A DNA stretch of 64,000 nucleotides from Chlorogloeopsis fritschii PCC 6912. Lineage in GTDB: Bacteria > Cyanobacteriota > Cyanobacteriia > Cyanobacteriales > Nostocaceae. The position numbers and the translations under genes are program-made. The stretch spans positions 682,001-746,000 of the forward strand of contig NZ_AJLN01000116.1 of NCBI RefSeq assembly GCF_000317285.1, written 5' to 3'. Under the pieces are notes generated by a model that was not told where the DNA came from, did no database searches, and worked only from the letters and a program-made list of their open reading frames with translations. Below are positions 18,445 through 26,391 of the stretch, in pieces; the first letter of the stretch is position 1, and each line of letters begins with the position of its first letter.

Positions 18445-18935
18445 TTGTCATTAGCGACACATCAGCAATCACGAATTTGGTAGCAATAGACCAGCTAAGG
18501 CTCTTGCCTCTTCTCTATGAGCAAGTCATAATTCCAGAGGCAGTGTATCGTGAACTTGTAGACATCGATCCGCCTGTTCCGGGAAGTGCTGAAGTACAAA
18601 CAGCTACTTGGTTAGAAGTCAAATTAATTGCTAACCGTGAGGTTGTTGAACGACTTGAAAGCAAGGTGAGATTAGATCCTGGGGAGTCTGAAGCAATTGC
18701 GCTGGCTTTGGAACTTGGAGCAGATTTACTGCTAATTGATGAGCGTCGTGGTAGAGCAGAAGCTGACCGTTTGGGAATCAAAATTACTGGGCTACTGGGT
18801 ATTTTGGTTGAGGCAAAACGGAAAAATCTCATTGTGGCTGTGAAACCTCTGATGGATGCTTTGATTGCTACCTCAGAGTTTCGAGTATCTTCAGACCTGT
18901 ACAACCAAATTTTGAATATGGTCAACGAAACTTAG
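18441..18935 (+). CDS. DUF3368 PIN-domain toxin
   Basis: This 164-residue protein starts at a GTG overlapping the antitoxin stop. It is a PIN-like nuclease of the DUF3368 family, expected to cut RNA. Acidic residues of the PIN active site are visible in VISDTSAITNL (residues 3-13), LDPGESEAIALALE (near 75-88) and LLIDERRGRAEADR (near 93-106). The pair forms a VapBC-like type II module. All core acidic positions are present, so the toxin looks intact. Confidence 0.88.
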   Translation: MIVISDTSAITNLVAIDQLRLLPLLYEQVIIPEAVYRELVDIDPPVPGSAEVQTATWLEVKLIANREVVERLESKVRLDPGESEAIALALELGADLLLIDERRGRAEADRLGIKITGLLGILVEAKRKNLIVAVKPLMDALIATSEFRVSSDLYNQILNMVNET

Positions 18936-19048
18936 TTGAAGATGAGAGCGGTCAAACTTGGCGCAGTACGACAAACCCGGTGCAGCGGACAGTTGAGAGT
19001 CACTGGTGCTGAGTTCAGGGCTACTTGCAGCTGCTCAACCGGAACGTG

Positions 19049-19105
19049 ACCGAGAGTTTACCAACACTGAGCTACAGATGAGCGATCGCAGCAATGCGCG
19101 ATCGC
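19049..19105 (+). repeat. Duplicated segment, copy 1 (with HIP1-bounded octamer)
   Basis: 41 bp at 19049-19089 match 20042-20082 with two mismatches. In both copies one frame reads VTESLP(T/K)LSYR followed by TGA, so the segment is probably the 3' end of a duplicated gene. Here the match ends with a HIP1 site (19082-19089), then AGCAATGC (19090-19097), then a second HIP1 site (19098-19105). In copy 2 the octamer between the HIP1 sites is the reverse complement. Confidence 0.85.
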
Positions 19106-19373
19106 TGCCGCTGAAGTAGTTGCTGCATTATTAGGTCGGGCAGCAACATCCCTTCCTGAAGAGGTTATGGAGTGGATTGAAGGATAAAGTGATGTGCATC
19201 CCGCAGTTGTTAGTAAAGCTAGGAGTGCTGTCAATCGAGTTTTAGTTGATTCTGAACTACAAGGTGTTTGGTAAGATTCAGGTGACAGCAGTTGGAAGTT
19301 GAACGTGGAAGACCTTTTGAGGCGATTAGTGCAGTCACGTAAAAGTGTGGTAGAGCAAGCTTTCGAGATTTAG
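19083..19373 (+). pseudogene. DUF4259 family pseudogene with two in-frame stops
   Basis: A single frame reads AAEVVAALLGRAATSLPEEV, then MEWIEG, a TAA (19185-19187), SDVHPAVVSKARSAVNRVLV, DSELQGVW, a second TAA (19272-19274), and DSGDSSWKLNVEDLLRRLVQ before a TAG at 19371-19373. This matches the C-terminal two thirds of DUF4259 proteins (AAExVAALLGR, SELxxLW, W..vLxDLLRRL). The N-terminal part is missing and is replaced by the duplicated segment. The frame is otherwise uninterrupted, so inactivation looks recent. Confidence 0.7.
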
Positions 19374-19425
19374 TACCTTAAGGGTAAGCGTTACAATTTA
19401 TTCAGTCCTACGAGCAACTTCGACT

Positions 19426-19653
19426 ATGAGCACCCTTGACCAAGTGCTGGAAAGCGCTTTGCAATTACCCTACGAGCAACAAGAAATGCTCATTAAAATT
19501 TTACAAAATCGTCACCATCAAAGCCGTCGAGCAGAAATTGCTACGGATGCTCAACAAAGTTTAGCTGATTTCCGTGCAGGTAAATTCCCATCTCAATCAG
19601 CCCAGAGTGTAATTACAGAACTGCGTCAATCTCTGGATGACACAGAAGTATGA
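19426..19653 (+). CDS. Putative type II antitoxin
   Basis: This 75-residue protein precedes a RelE-type toxin and is therefore probably its antitoxin. It begins STLDQVLESALQLPYEQQEM, a helical N-terminus common in cyanobacterial antitoxins of this sort, and ends in the acidic, probably flexible QSLDDTEV that would cover the toxin. I cannot name a Pfam family with certainty. The stop is next to, or overlaps, the toxin start. Confidence 0.78.
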   Translation: MSTLDQVLESALQLPYEQQEMLIKILQNRHHQSRRAEIATDAQQSLADFRAGKFPSQSAQSVITELRQSLDDTEV

Positions 19654-19654
19654 G

Positions 19655-19939
19655 ATGAGATCTCTGGTTTTAACGCCAAAATTTAAACGAGCATTCCGCA
19701 AATTTGTGAAGCGTAATGCTGTCCTTCAAAAACGTATTGAAGACACCCTTCAGCAGATGGAAGCAGACGTGTTTGCTCCAAACTTAGGTACTCACAAATT
19801 GAGTGGCAAACTCGACGGTCTCCAGTCTTGTTCTTGCGGCTATGACTGTCGCATCGTTTTCTCAATCGAGCAGGATACTGAATCAGACGACGAAGTTATT
19901 GTGCTGCTTGATATTGGGACGCATGATGAGGTCTATTGA
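19655..19939 (+). CDS. RelE/YafQ-type mRNA interferase toxin
   Basis: Starting at the ATG at 19655, one base after the antitoxin stop, the product is 94 residues. An ATG at 19637 would add six residues and overlap the antitoxin. The sequence begins SLVLTPKFKRAFRKFVKRNA, a beta strand followed by the basic helices of the RelE superfamily, and later has CGYDCRIVFSIEQD and VIVLLDIGTHDEVY, the typical YafQ/RelE C-terminal strand with a catalytic-type His. It probably cleaves mRNA on the ribosome and is held inactive by the preceding gene product. Confidence 0.85.
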   Translation: MRSLVLTPKFKRAFRKFVKRNAVLQKRIEDTLQQMEADVFAPNLGTHKLSGKLDGLQSCSCGYDCRIVFSIEQDTESDDEVIVLLDIGTHDEVY

Positions 19940-20041
19940 ATTTGTTGACAGTTGCGGCGGCATAACAATTCGCTTGGAGCGGACTGGCAAAAGATTTTGG
20001 TATATTACAGAACTGATTTGCAACCGCACAACTTCATCGTT

Positions 20042-20098
20042 ACCGAGAGTTTACCAAAACTGAGCTACAGGTGAGCGATCGCGCATTGCTGCGATCGC
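20042..20098 (+). repeat. Duplicated segment, copy 2 (octamer inverted)
   Basis: Copy 2 of the 41-bp match (20042-20082). HIP1 sites at 20075-20082 and 20091-20098 flank GCATTGCT (20083-20090), which is the exact reverse complement of AGCAATGC between the HIP1 sites of copy 1. The sequences to the right of the second HIP1 site are not alike. Confidence 0.85.
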
Positions 20099-20168
20099 TT
20101 CAAGTTCGTGCCGAGCGTGGTATGCCGTTGACTATAGAGACTCGCCAAGTCGAGGTTATAGCCTAGTC

Positions 20169-20234
20169 ATGGAATCTACTCTTCCAGTTTTAAGCGGGCG
20201 TGAGGTTATGCGTATCTTTGAAAGCTCACGTTAA
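20169..20234 (+). pseudogene. HicA toxin remnant
   Basis: The frame reads MESTLPVLSGREVMRIFESS, then R and TAA. LPVLSGREV(I/M)R is the conserved beginning of HicA mRNA interferases, which normally continue for about 60-80 residues with a GSHxR/H motif that is absent here. The preceding frame ending at 20166 may be the HicB partner. The break coincides with the 15-bp repeat at 20222-20236. Confidence 0.55.
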
Positions 20235-20236
20235 CC
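20222..20236. repeat. 15-bp direct repeat, right copy
   Basis: An exact copy of AAGCTCACGTTAACC at 18024-18038. It lies at the point where the HicA-like frame is truncated, as expected if a deletion or insertion end is here. Confidence 0.6.
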
Positions 20237-20306
20237 GAAACAGCGTTCTTGTCAATGCCGATAAATTTTTTGGGAATACTGGGTATGTCTCAAAGCTTTC
20301 AAATTT

Positions 20307-21731
20307 ATGGCAGCAGAACGCGACAATCCTCAGATAATTTCGGAACTGACAAATAGCAAGCCACAATCTTCAACCAAGCGGTTGACATTGCTGTATGTTT
20401 TTTCACTTGGTATTATTGCGTGCTTAACAAGTCTCGGTCAAATTTTCATTCAGCGTTCTCTTGCAAATCAAGAATTGAGTTTGAAGTTTGTGAGTGTGGC
20501 TCAACGCCAGCAGATGTTTAGCCAGCAACTCAGTAAAAATGCTTTTGCACTGCAAATGATTAATGATGTTACACAACGGCAGCAGCAAATTGAGGAGATG
20601 CAAAACATCATCACTACTTGGAAATCTTCACGTCAAGAACTAGAAAAGTTGGCAAGTACCTCCCATCTACCAAAAGACTATACTATTTTGGTAGATCGGA
20701 TGCTTCAGCAAACCACTCCCAAAATCATGCAAACAGCTGCTCAAAATTTGATGGTGGGTGGAGCGAATCGTCCCAGACTGTTTGACAATCCAAGTCGTGC
20801 CAGTTTGCCCAAGGTTTTACAAATCCAAGCAGCAGGAATAGCGTTTGTCAGAGATACGGATAAAATTCTACTGAGTTATAACCAGCAGGTAACAGCAGAA
20901 GTTCGGAGACTGCGACAATTAGAAGTGTGGCTGTTTTCTCTGACACTTTTAATTTTGGTATTAGAGGGGGTATTCATTTTCCGTCCGGCAGTGCGGAAGA
21001 TTTCTCAAAGTGTGGCGGCATTAGCGCGATCGCTCCAAGAAACTCAGGAAACAGCCTACAAGCTAGCGGCAGAACAGCAAAAATCAGAACATTTGCTGCT
21101 AAATATCTTACCGGAACCAATCGCCGAACGTCTCAAAGAAAAACCGACTGCGATCGCTGATGGCTTTGCAGAGGTTTCTGTTTTATTTGCTGATATTGTT
21201 GGTTTCACTGAACTTTCTAGTCGTATCTCTCCTAATGAACTGGTGAAATTGCTCAATCGGATTTTCTCGGCTTTCGATCAATTAGCAGAGCAACACGGTT
21301 TAGAGAAAATTAAAACTATTGGCGATGCCTATATGGTTGTTGGTGGTTTGCCCAATCCACGAGCAGATCACGCACAAGCAATTGTAGAAATGGCTTTGGA
21401 TATGCAACAAGCAATTAGCCAATTTAATGTAGAAACTAATTGTAACTGCAACATCCGCATCGGTATCAATACTGGCCCTGTTGTTGCTGGAGTTATTGGG
21501 ATCAAAAAGTTTATCTATGACCTTTGGGGTGATACTGTTAACATTGCTAGTCGGATGGAATCTCATGGTGTTCCAGGTTGTATTCAAATTACAGAAACGA
21601 CTTATGAGCAGGTGAAAAACAGCTATACAGTTGAGTCGCGAGGACTGATGAAAATCAAGGGTAAGGCAGAAATGGTTACCTATTTGGTAAAGGATAGAAA
21701 ATCAATAAAAAATGTTAATTCCAAATTTTAA
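20307..21731 (+). CDS. Class III adenylate cyclase with PilJ-type sensor domain
   Basis: This 474-residue membrane protein has a membrane helix at about 25-47, a PilJ-type (type IV pili methyl-accepting N-terminal) helical domain starting SVAQRQQMFSQQLSKNAFAL, a second helix at about 208-228, a short coiled linker and a class III cyclase domain at about 285-465. The metal-binding Asp residues are in VLFADIVGFTE and KTIGDAYMVVGG. The Lys in KIKTIGD and the Asp in YDLWGDTVNIASR are the residues that select adenine, so it should make cAMP. The sensor faces the periplasm and its ligand is unknown (this domain type senses nitrate or nitrite in some proteins). Confidence 0.9.
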   Translation: MAAERDNPQIISELTNSKPQSSTKRLTLLYVFSLGIIACLTSLGQIFIQRSLANQELSLKFVSVAQRQQMFSQQLSKNAFALQMINDVTQRQQQIEEMQNIITTWKSSRQELEKLASTSHLPKDYTILVDRMLQQTTPKIMQTAAQNLMVGGANRPRLFDNPSRASLPKVLQIQAAGIAFVRDTDKILLSYNQQVTAEVRRLRQLEVWLFSLTLLILVLEGVFIFRPAVRKISQSVAALARSLQETQETAYKLAAEQQKSEHLLLNILPEPIAERLKEKPTAIADGFAEVSVLFADIVGFTELSSRISPNELVKLLNRIFSAFDQLAEQHGLEKIKTIGDAYMVVGGLPNPRADHAQAIVEMALDMQQAISQFNVETNCNCNIRIGINTGPVVAGVIGIKKFIYDLWGDTVNIASRMESHGVPGCIQITETTYEQVKNSYTVESRGLMKIKGKAEMVTYLVKDRKSIKNVNSKF

Positions 21732-21796
21732 ATTTTAAATTGTGTACTGGGTAACCTGACTGTATGAGTATCTAGTCATCAGTCCAGGTCTATTTT

Positions 21797-22867
21797 ATGT
21801 ATAAATGTTTTAGGCAATCTCAGTGTATTTCCAGCTTAAGCAAGGCGGTTTTATTATGCTCTTCTGCTTTTTTGGTGTTGGCGGCACCGACAATTACTGA
21901 ATTATCAGCAAGCAAGGTGCTGGCAGAGAATGTCAACGTTGTGTCTCAGAATTTAGAAGCTGCTAGCTTCTTTCAGCAGGGAGTGATGCGCTATAACCGC
22001 AAAAATTTACAGGGTGCAGAATCTGCTTTTCGCCAAGCTTTGCAGCTAGATCCCAACATTGCTTTAGCACGCACTTACTTGGGTAATATTATGTTGGAGC
22101 AAAATCGCCTGGAGCCAGCAGTGCAAGAGTATGCAGAGGCAATTAGGCTCAATCCCAATTTTGGTGAGACACATTATAATTTGGGCTTGGCTTTGCACAA
22201 ACAGGGACAATCCGAAGCGGCAATAACTGCTTATCGCCAAGCTCTGGTGATTAATCCCACAATGGCATCTGCACAGTATAATTTGGGTTTGGCTTTATAT
22301 CAAAAAGGACAAATGGAAGAAGCGATCGCTGCTTATCAACAGGCAGTGAATTTAGATTCTACCAATGCCGATGCTTACTTTAATTTAGCAATCGTCTTGC
22401 AAGAACAAGGACAAATGGAAGAAGCGATCGCTGCTTATCGACACGCTATAAAGCTCAATCCTAAAAATGCTTTGGCTTACAATAACATGGGCAGTCTTCT
22501 AGCTCTCCAAGGTCAAACTTCTGATGCTGTTGCTACATACCAAGAGGCTATTCGCAGCCTTCCCAAAAATGCTGAGGCTTACTACAACTTAGGAGTAACT
22601 TGGTACAATCAAGGCGAGTTTAAGAAAGCTAATAGCGCTTTTAAACGTGCACGTCATCAATACCGCGAACAAGGTAATGCTGAACAAGCTAATAAGATTG
22701 AGCAGTTAATGCAAAAAATTGCTCAAATACAAGGACAAAAGCAACCTCAATTGAGTCAAACTTCTCCTGCACAAACACCAGTTAATACAAAAGAGCAAGC
22801 CGATCCTGAAGATATACCCTTCTCTCTTGCACCAGTGCTGTTTCCTGTAGGGGAAAGTGGGGAGTAG
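21797..22867 (+). CDS. Exported TPR-repeat protein
   Basis: This 356-residue protein has an N-terminal signal-like helix (LLCSSAFLVLAAPTITELSA, about 19-38) and seven or so tetratricopeptide repeats of 34 residues from about 53 to 290, including AYNNMGSLLALQGQTSDAVA and NLGLALHKQGQSEAAITAYR. The repeats at 165-235 are nearly identical at the DNA level (GGACAAATGGAAGAAGCGAT occurs twice), which points to recent internal duplication. The C-terminus is Gln/Pro-rich. It is likely a periplasmic protein-interaction scaffold. The partner is unknown. Confidence 0.85.
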   Translation: MYKCFRQSQCISSLSKAVLLCSSAFLVLAAPTITELSASKVLAENVNVVSQNLEAASFFQQGVMRYNRKNLQGAESAFRQALQLDPNIALARTYLGNIMLEQNRLEPAVQEYAEAIRLNPNFGETHYNLGLALHKQGQSEAAITAYRQALVINPTMASAQYNLGLALYQKGQMEEAIAAYQQAVNLDSTNADAYFNLAIVLQEQGQMEEAIAAYRHAIKLNPKNALAYNNMGSLLALQGQTSDAVATYQEAIRSLPKNAEAYYNLGVTWYNQGEFKKANSAFKRARHQYREQGNAEQANKIEQLMQKIAQIQGQKQPQLSQTSPAQTPVNTKEQADPEDIPFSLAPVLFPVGESGE

Positions 22868-23060
22868 TGATTAGGGACTGGGGATTGGTGACTGGGGATA
22901 TAGTTCACAAAAAAGTATGAAAATTTTTGTTCTCTGTTCCCTATTTCCCGTTCCCTGCTCCCTTTCCTAACTAGACGGTCATGTAATAAATTACACAACG
23001 CTCGTCATGAAAATCTCTGTTCTCTAGCCCCTAGTCCCTAGCCCCTATTTTCAAGACAGA
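22866..23060. repeat. STRR-rich intergenic DNA
   Basis: Runs built from GGGACTGGGGATTGGTGACT (about 22872-22895) and, on the right, CCCTAGTCCCTAGCCCC (about 23030-23046), with a third pyrimidine-rich run at 22935-22965. They are imperfect 7-bp tandem repeats. No gene was seen. Confidence 0.7.
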
Positions 23061-23097
23061 TAATTTATTTTGCACGACTACTGATTAGCTATTAACT

Positions 23098-23832
23098 TTA
23101 AATCGGCAAGCGATTAATATCTTTGTTGCAACCAATAACTACAATCGCTGAACCACGTTCAAGGTATTGGTTGGGATTGGGGTTAATTTGAAATTTGCCA
23201 TCATGACTTACCGCTAATAAATTTAAACCATAGCGGTTGCGCAGTTGTAGTTCGGCAATAGTTTTACCGTGAAATTCATCAGGCACAATCAACTCTACGA
23301 TACTATGATCCGGATCGAGATCAAATCTTTCTAATATTGATGGTTTGGTAAGCGATCGCGCCAAGGCACATCCTGCCTCAAATTCAGGAAAAACCACATG
23401 ATCTGCTCCTACTCGCAGTAACAGTTTGCGGTGAACTTCGCTAGAAGCTTTTGCCACTACATGGGGCACACCTCCCTCTTTGACATTGAGGGTAGTGATG
23501 ATACTTTCTTGAATGTAATTTCCAATGGCAATTATAACTGTATCGAATTCAAATATTCCTGCTTCTTTCAGAGCAGCAGGTTCAGTTGAGTCTAGTTGCA
23601 AAGCATGACCAACCATTTGCTCTGTCAACGCATCAGATACGCGCTTTTCATCAATGTCTGTAGCTAACACTTGATACCCTAATTTATGCAGGGTTGAACA
23701 AACAGAACGGCCAAAACGACCTAAACCAATCACCGCAAATTGATGATTGTCTTTACGCAGACTCCGAAAAAAACCTAATGATGACAAATTCACTGTTGTT
23801 ACCTTCGCGATCGCTCCCTGTGTTTTGGGCAA
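23098..23832 (-). CDS. ktrA: KtrA/TrkA-type potassium-channel regulatory subunit
   Basis: This 244-residue cytoplasmic protein has an RCK (TrkA-N) Rossmann domain (FAVIGLGRFGRSVCSTL near residue 32, acidic end TDID) and a TrkA-C domain from about 165 (SIVELIVPDEFHGKTIAEL). It forms a ring that gates the KtrB channel in response to nucleotides. It lies 228 bp downstream of ktrB on the same strand. In cyanobacteria the KtrAB system serves Na-dependent K uptake in osmotic stress. Confidence 0.88.
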   Translation of the reverse strand: MPKTQGAIAKVTTVNLSSLGFFRSLRKDNHQFAVIGLGRFGRSVCSTLHKLGYQVLATDIDEKRVSDALTEQMVGHALQLDSTEPAALKEAGIFEFDTVIIAIGNYIQESIITTLNVKEGGVPHVVAKASSEVHRKLLLRVGADHVVFPEFEAGCALARSLTKPSILERFDLDPDHSIVELIVPDEFHGKTIAELQLRNRYGLNLLAVSHDGKFQINPNPNQYLERGSAIVVIGCNKDINRLPI

Positions 23833-24060
23833 GATTCAAATGATATAGAGTCATTTAAAAAGCATCTTGTTGCCTAATCTTTTATATATTATCAATTCAT
23901 GTTAGCTGTATATAAGTATTTTTTGATTGTTCTACTAACTACAGTAAGACCACAAAAAATTTCACCATACTAATCACCAATCATTAGTATGGGCGGATTT
24001 TAATAGTAATCTCTCAATAGCAGGAAATTTCTAAAATAAATCCGTCCTTACTATTAAGCA

Positions 24061-25488
24061 CTATCCAACGAGTAAGTTTTCCTCTGGATAATGAATTCTG
24101 GTAGGGCGCGGATCTCCTAGAACCGCTGCCATCAGCAGTAAAACGCCGACTCTACCAATATACATTGTGACAATTAATATTAGCTTTGCTGCTGTAGAAA
24201 CACTGCCAGTAATTCCGGTAGAAAGACCAACAGTTGCAAAGGCTGACATAACTTCAAACAAGATTTGAATAAATTCAAATTTTGGATCTGTAAAGGCAAT
24301 TAAAGTTGTAGATATAATCACTGTTGTTACAGAACCAATCAAGACACCAACAGCTTTCAAAATCAAAGATAATGCTACTTTACGCTCATACAATATAACT
24401 TCTTCTTTTCCTTGTAATATTGACTGCGTACAACTTGTTAACACTCTGAAAGTTGTGGTTTTAATTCCACCTCCAGTGCCGCCAGGGCTTGCACCAATAA
24501 ACATTAGTGCAATTGTAATAAATAGACCAGCATTGGTCATTTTACCAATGTCAATAGTGTTAAAGCCAGCCGTCCTGGGGGTAACAGATTGAAACCAAGC
24601 AACTAATAACTTATCGCTAAAATTGAGATTTCCAAAAGTTTGTGGGTTTCTTAATTCGACAAAGAAAAAGGCGATTGTTCCCAATACTAAAAGTAAAACT
24701 GTTGTACTAGTTGCAACTTTAAAATCTAAGGAAAAAACTAATAGTTTTTCTTGCTTTTGCAAAATGCGATCGCGTAACCAAATATAAGTTTCTAAAATTA
24801 CCTGATAACCAATGCCACCAAAAATAATTAATCCGGTGATTGTAAAAACTATTAGAACTGAAGATTGATAACCAATCAAGTTATCTTTAAATAAACTAAA
24901 ACCCGCATTATTCCATGAATTAACACTATGAAAAATAGACAGCCACAGTCCTTGGTTCCAACCAAAATCAGGAACAAAAGCTGGCAAAAGTAAAAATATG
25001 CCAGTGATTTCAAAAATCATTGTCGTGGCAATGATGGAGCGAATAATTTGGGCACTCCCGCTCATCCCCGGACGGTCTAAAGCTTGTTGAATTGCAACTT
25101 TTTGTCGCAGATCAAATTTACGTCCAATTAACAAAATCAGAAAGGTTGTAGTTGTCATGTAACCCAACCCGCCTATCTGCACCAGCAGTAAAATGAACAA
25201 CTCGCCCCAAAAGGAAAAATAAGTACCAGGATCAACTACCGATAAACCCGTAACACAGACTGCGGAAGTTGATGTGAATAGCGCCACGATCGGGTCATTC
25301 CACGTACCGCTACTGGTAGAGAAAGGCATCATTAGCAGGATGGTTCCTACAGTAATGACTGCTAAAAACCCCAAGCAAATAGTCCGAGAAACAGTCATAT
25401 CAAGGTTAAAAAACAAACTAACCCAGGGATTGCGGACAAGTTTTATCCTTCCTGGCTGTAAAAACACCTTAATTAAATAAAAACACAC
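24061..25488 (-). CDS. ktrB: KtrB/TrkH-family potassium transporter subunit
   Basis: This 475-residue membrane protein has the four-fold M1-P-M2 layout of the SKT superfamily. Selectivity-filter glycines are visible in TSTSAVCVTGLSVVD, NSWNNAGFSLF, VTPRTAGFNTIDIG and the final AFATVGLSTGITGS segment. It should move K together with Na when bound to KtrA. The first 30 residues are an amphipathic, basic extension; a start at MTVSRTICLG (residue 31) is possible. It is divergent from the tocopherol methyltransferase gene, with a 57-bp gap. Confidence 0.9.
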   Translation of the reverse strand: MCFYLIKVFLQPGRIKLVRNPWVSLFFNLDMTVSRTICLGFLAVITVGTILLMMPFSTSSGTWNDPIVALFTSTSAVCVTGLSVVDPGTYFSFWGELFILLLVQIGGLGYMTTTTFLILLIGRKFDLRQKVAIQQALDRPGMSGSAQIIRSIIATTMIFEITGIFLLLPAFVPDFGWNQGLWLSIFHSVNSWNNAGFSLFKDNLIGYQSSVLIVFTITGLIIFGGIGYQVILETYIWLRDRILQKQEKLLVFSLDFKVATSTTVLLLVLGTIAFFFVELRNPQTFGNLNFSDKLLVAWFQSVTPRTAGFNTIDIGKMTNAGLFITIALMFIGASPGGTGGGIKTTTFRVLTSCTQSILQGKEEVILYERKVALSLILKAVGVLIGSVTTVIISTTLIAFTDPKFEFIQILFEVMSAFATVGLSTGITGSVSTAAKLILIVTMYIGRVGVLLLMAAVLGDPRPTRIHYPEENLLVG

Positions 25489-25545
25489 ATGGTAGCCTAC
25501 CAGTAGTGTATTTGAATTCTGCTTCGTCTTAACACGGCTTTTTTC

Positions 25546-26391
25546 ATGAGCGCAACATTATACAAGCAAATTCAGCAATTTTATGATGCTTCTTCCGGTT
25601 TGTGGGAAGAAATATGGGGTGAACATATGCACCATGGTTACTATGGTGCAGATGGTACGCAAAAAAAAGACCGTCGTCAGGCACAAATTGACTTAATTGA
25701 AGAAATCCTTCAGTGGGCAGATGTGCGGCAGGCTGAAAATATTTTGGATGTAGGTTGTGGCATCGGTGGCAGTTCTCTTTATTTGGCTGCAAAATTTCAT
25801 GCCCATGCAACTGGTATCACTTTAAGCCCCGTGCAAGCGGCAAGAGCAAGGGAACGTGCTGAAGAGTTTGGCTTAAGTAGTAAAACTAGTTTTCAAGTCG
25901 CAGATGCTCAAGCTATGCCCTTTGCTGATAATTCTTTTGATTTAGTCTGGGCATTGGAAAGTGGCGAGCATATGCCGGATAAAGTCAAGTTTATGCAGGA
26001 GTGTTACCGTGTGCTCAAACCTGGTGGCAAGTTGATTATGGTGACTTGGTGCCATCGACCAATAGATCATTCTCCACTGACAACTAGTGAGCAACAACAC
26101 TTGGCGAAAATTTATCGGGTGTACTGTTTGCCTTATGTAATTTCTTTGCCTGAGTATGAAGCGATCGCCCATCAAATCGGGTTGCAAAATATCCGCACTG
26201 CCGACTGGTCAAAAGCAGTAGCACCATTTTGGAATGTGGTGATTGATTCAGCACTGAGTTGGAAAGCAATTTTGGGTTTGCTGCGATCGGGTTGGAGTAC
26301 GATTGTTGGGGCACTGTCTTTGGGATTGATGAGTCGCGGATATGAGCGTGGCTTGATTCGATTCGGGTTGTTGTGTGGAAATAAATTATGA
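25546..26391 (+). CDS. Gamma-tocopherol methyltransferase-like enzyme
   Basis: This 281-residue SAM-dependent methyltransferase has motif I DVGCGIGGSSLYLA (near residue 68), a post-I acidic turn, ADAQAMPFADNSFDLVWALE and the LKPGGKLIMVTWCHR strand. The N-terminal IQQFYDASSGLWEEIWGEHMHHGYY is the signature of the gamma-tocopherol C-methyltransferase (VTE4-like) and related sterol-type methyltransferases. The next gene encodes homogentisate phytyltransferase and overlaps by 4 bp, which strongly supports a role in vitamin E synthesis (EC 2.1.1.95). MPBQ methyltransferase is the main alternative. Confidence 0.82.
   Translation: MSATLYKQIQQFYDASSGLWEEIWGEHMHHGYYGADGTQKKDRRQAQIDLIEEILQWADVRQAENILDVGCGIGGSSLYLAAKFHAHATGITLSPVQAARARERAEEFGLSSKTSFQVADAQAMPFADNSFDLVWALESGEHMPDKVKFMQECYRVLKPGGKLIMVTWCHRPIDHSPLTTSEQQHLAKIYRVYCLPYVISLPEYEAIAHQIGLQNIRTADWSKAVAPFWNVVIDSALSWKAILGLLRSGWSTIVGALSLGLMSRGYERGLIRFGLLCGNKL

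Larger units (their letters stand above)
19940..20306. other. Relic-filled spacer before the cyclase gene
   Basis: No intact gene was seen. From left to right it holds the second copy of the duplicated segment (20042-20098), a frame reading LLRSLQVRAERGMPLTIETR then QVEVIA and TAG (to 20166) that could be the end of a HicB-like antitoxin, the HicA start fragment (20169-20234) and the right 15-bp repeat. The cyclase promoter probably lies between 20237 and 20306. Confidence 0.5.
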
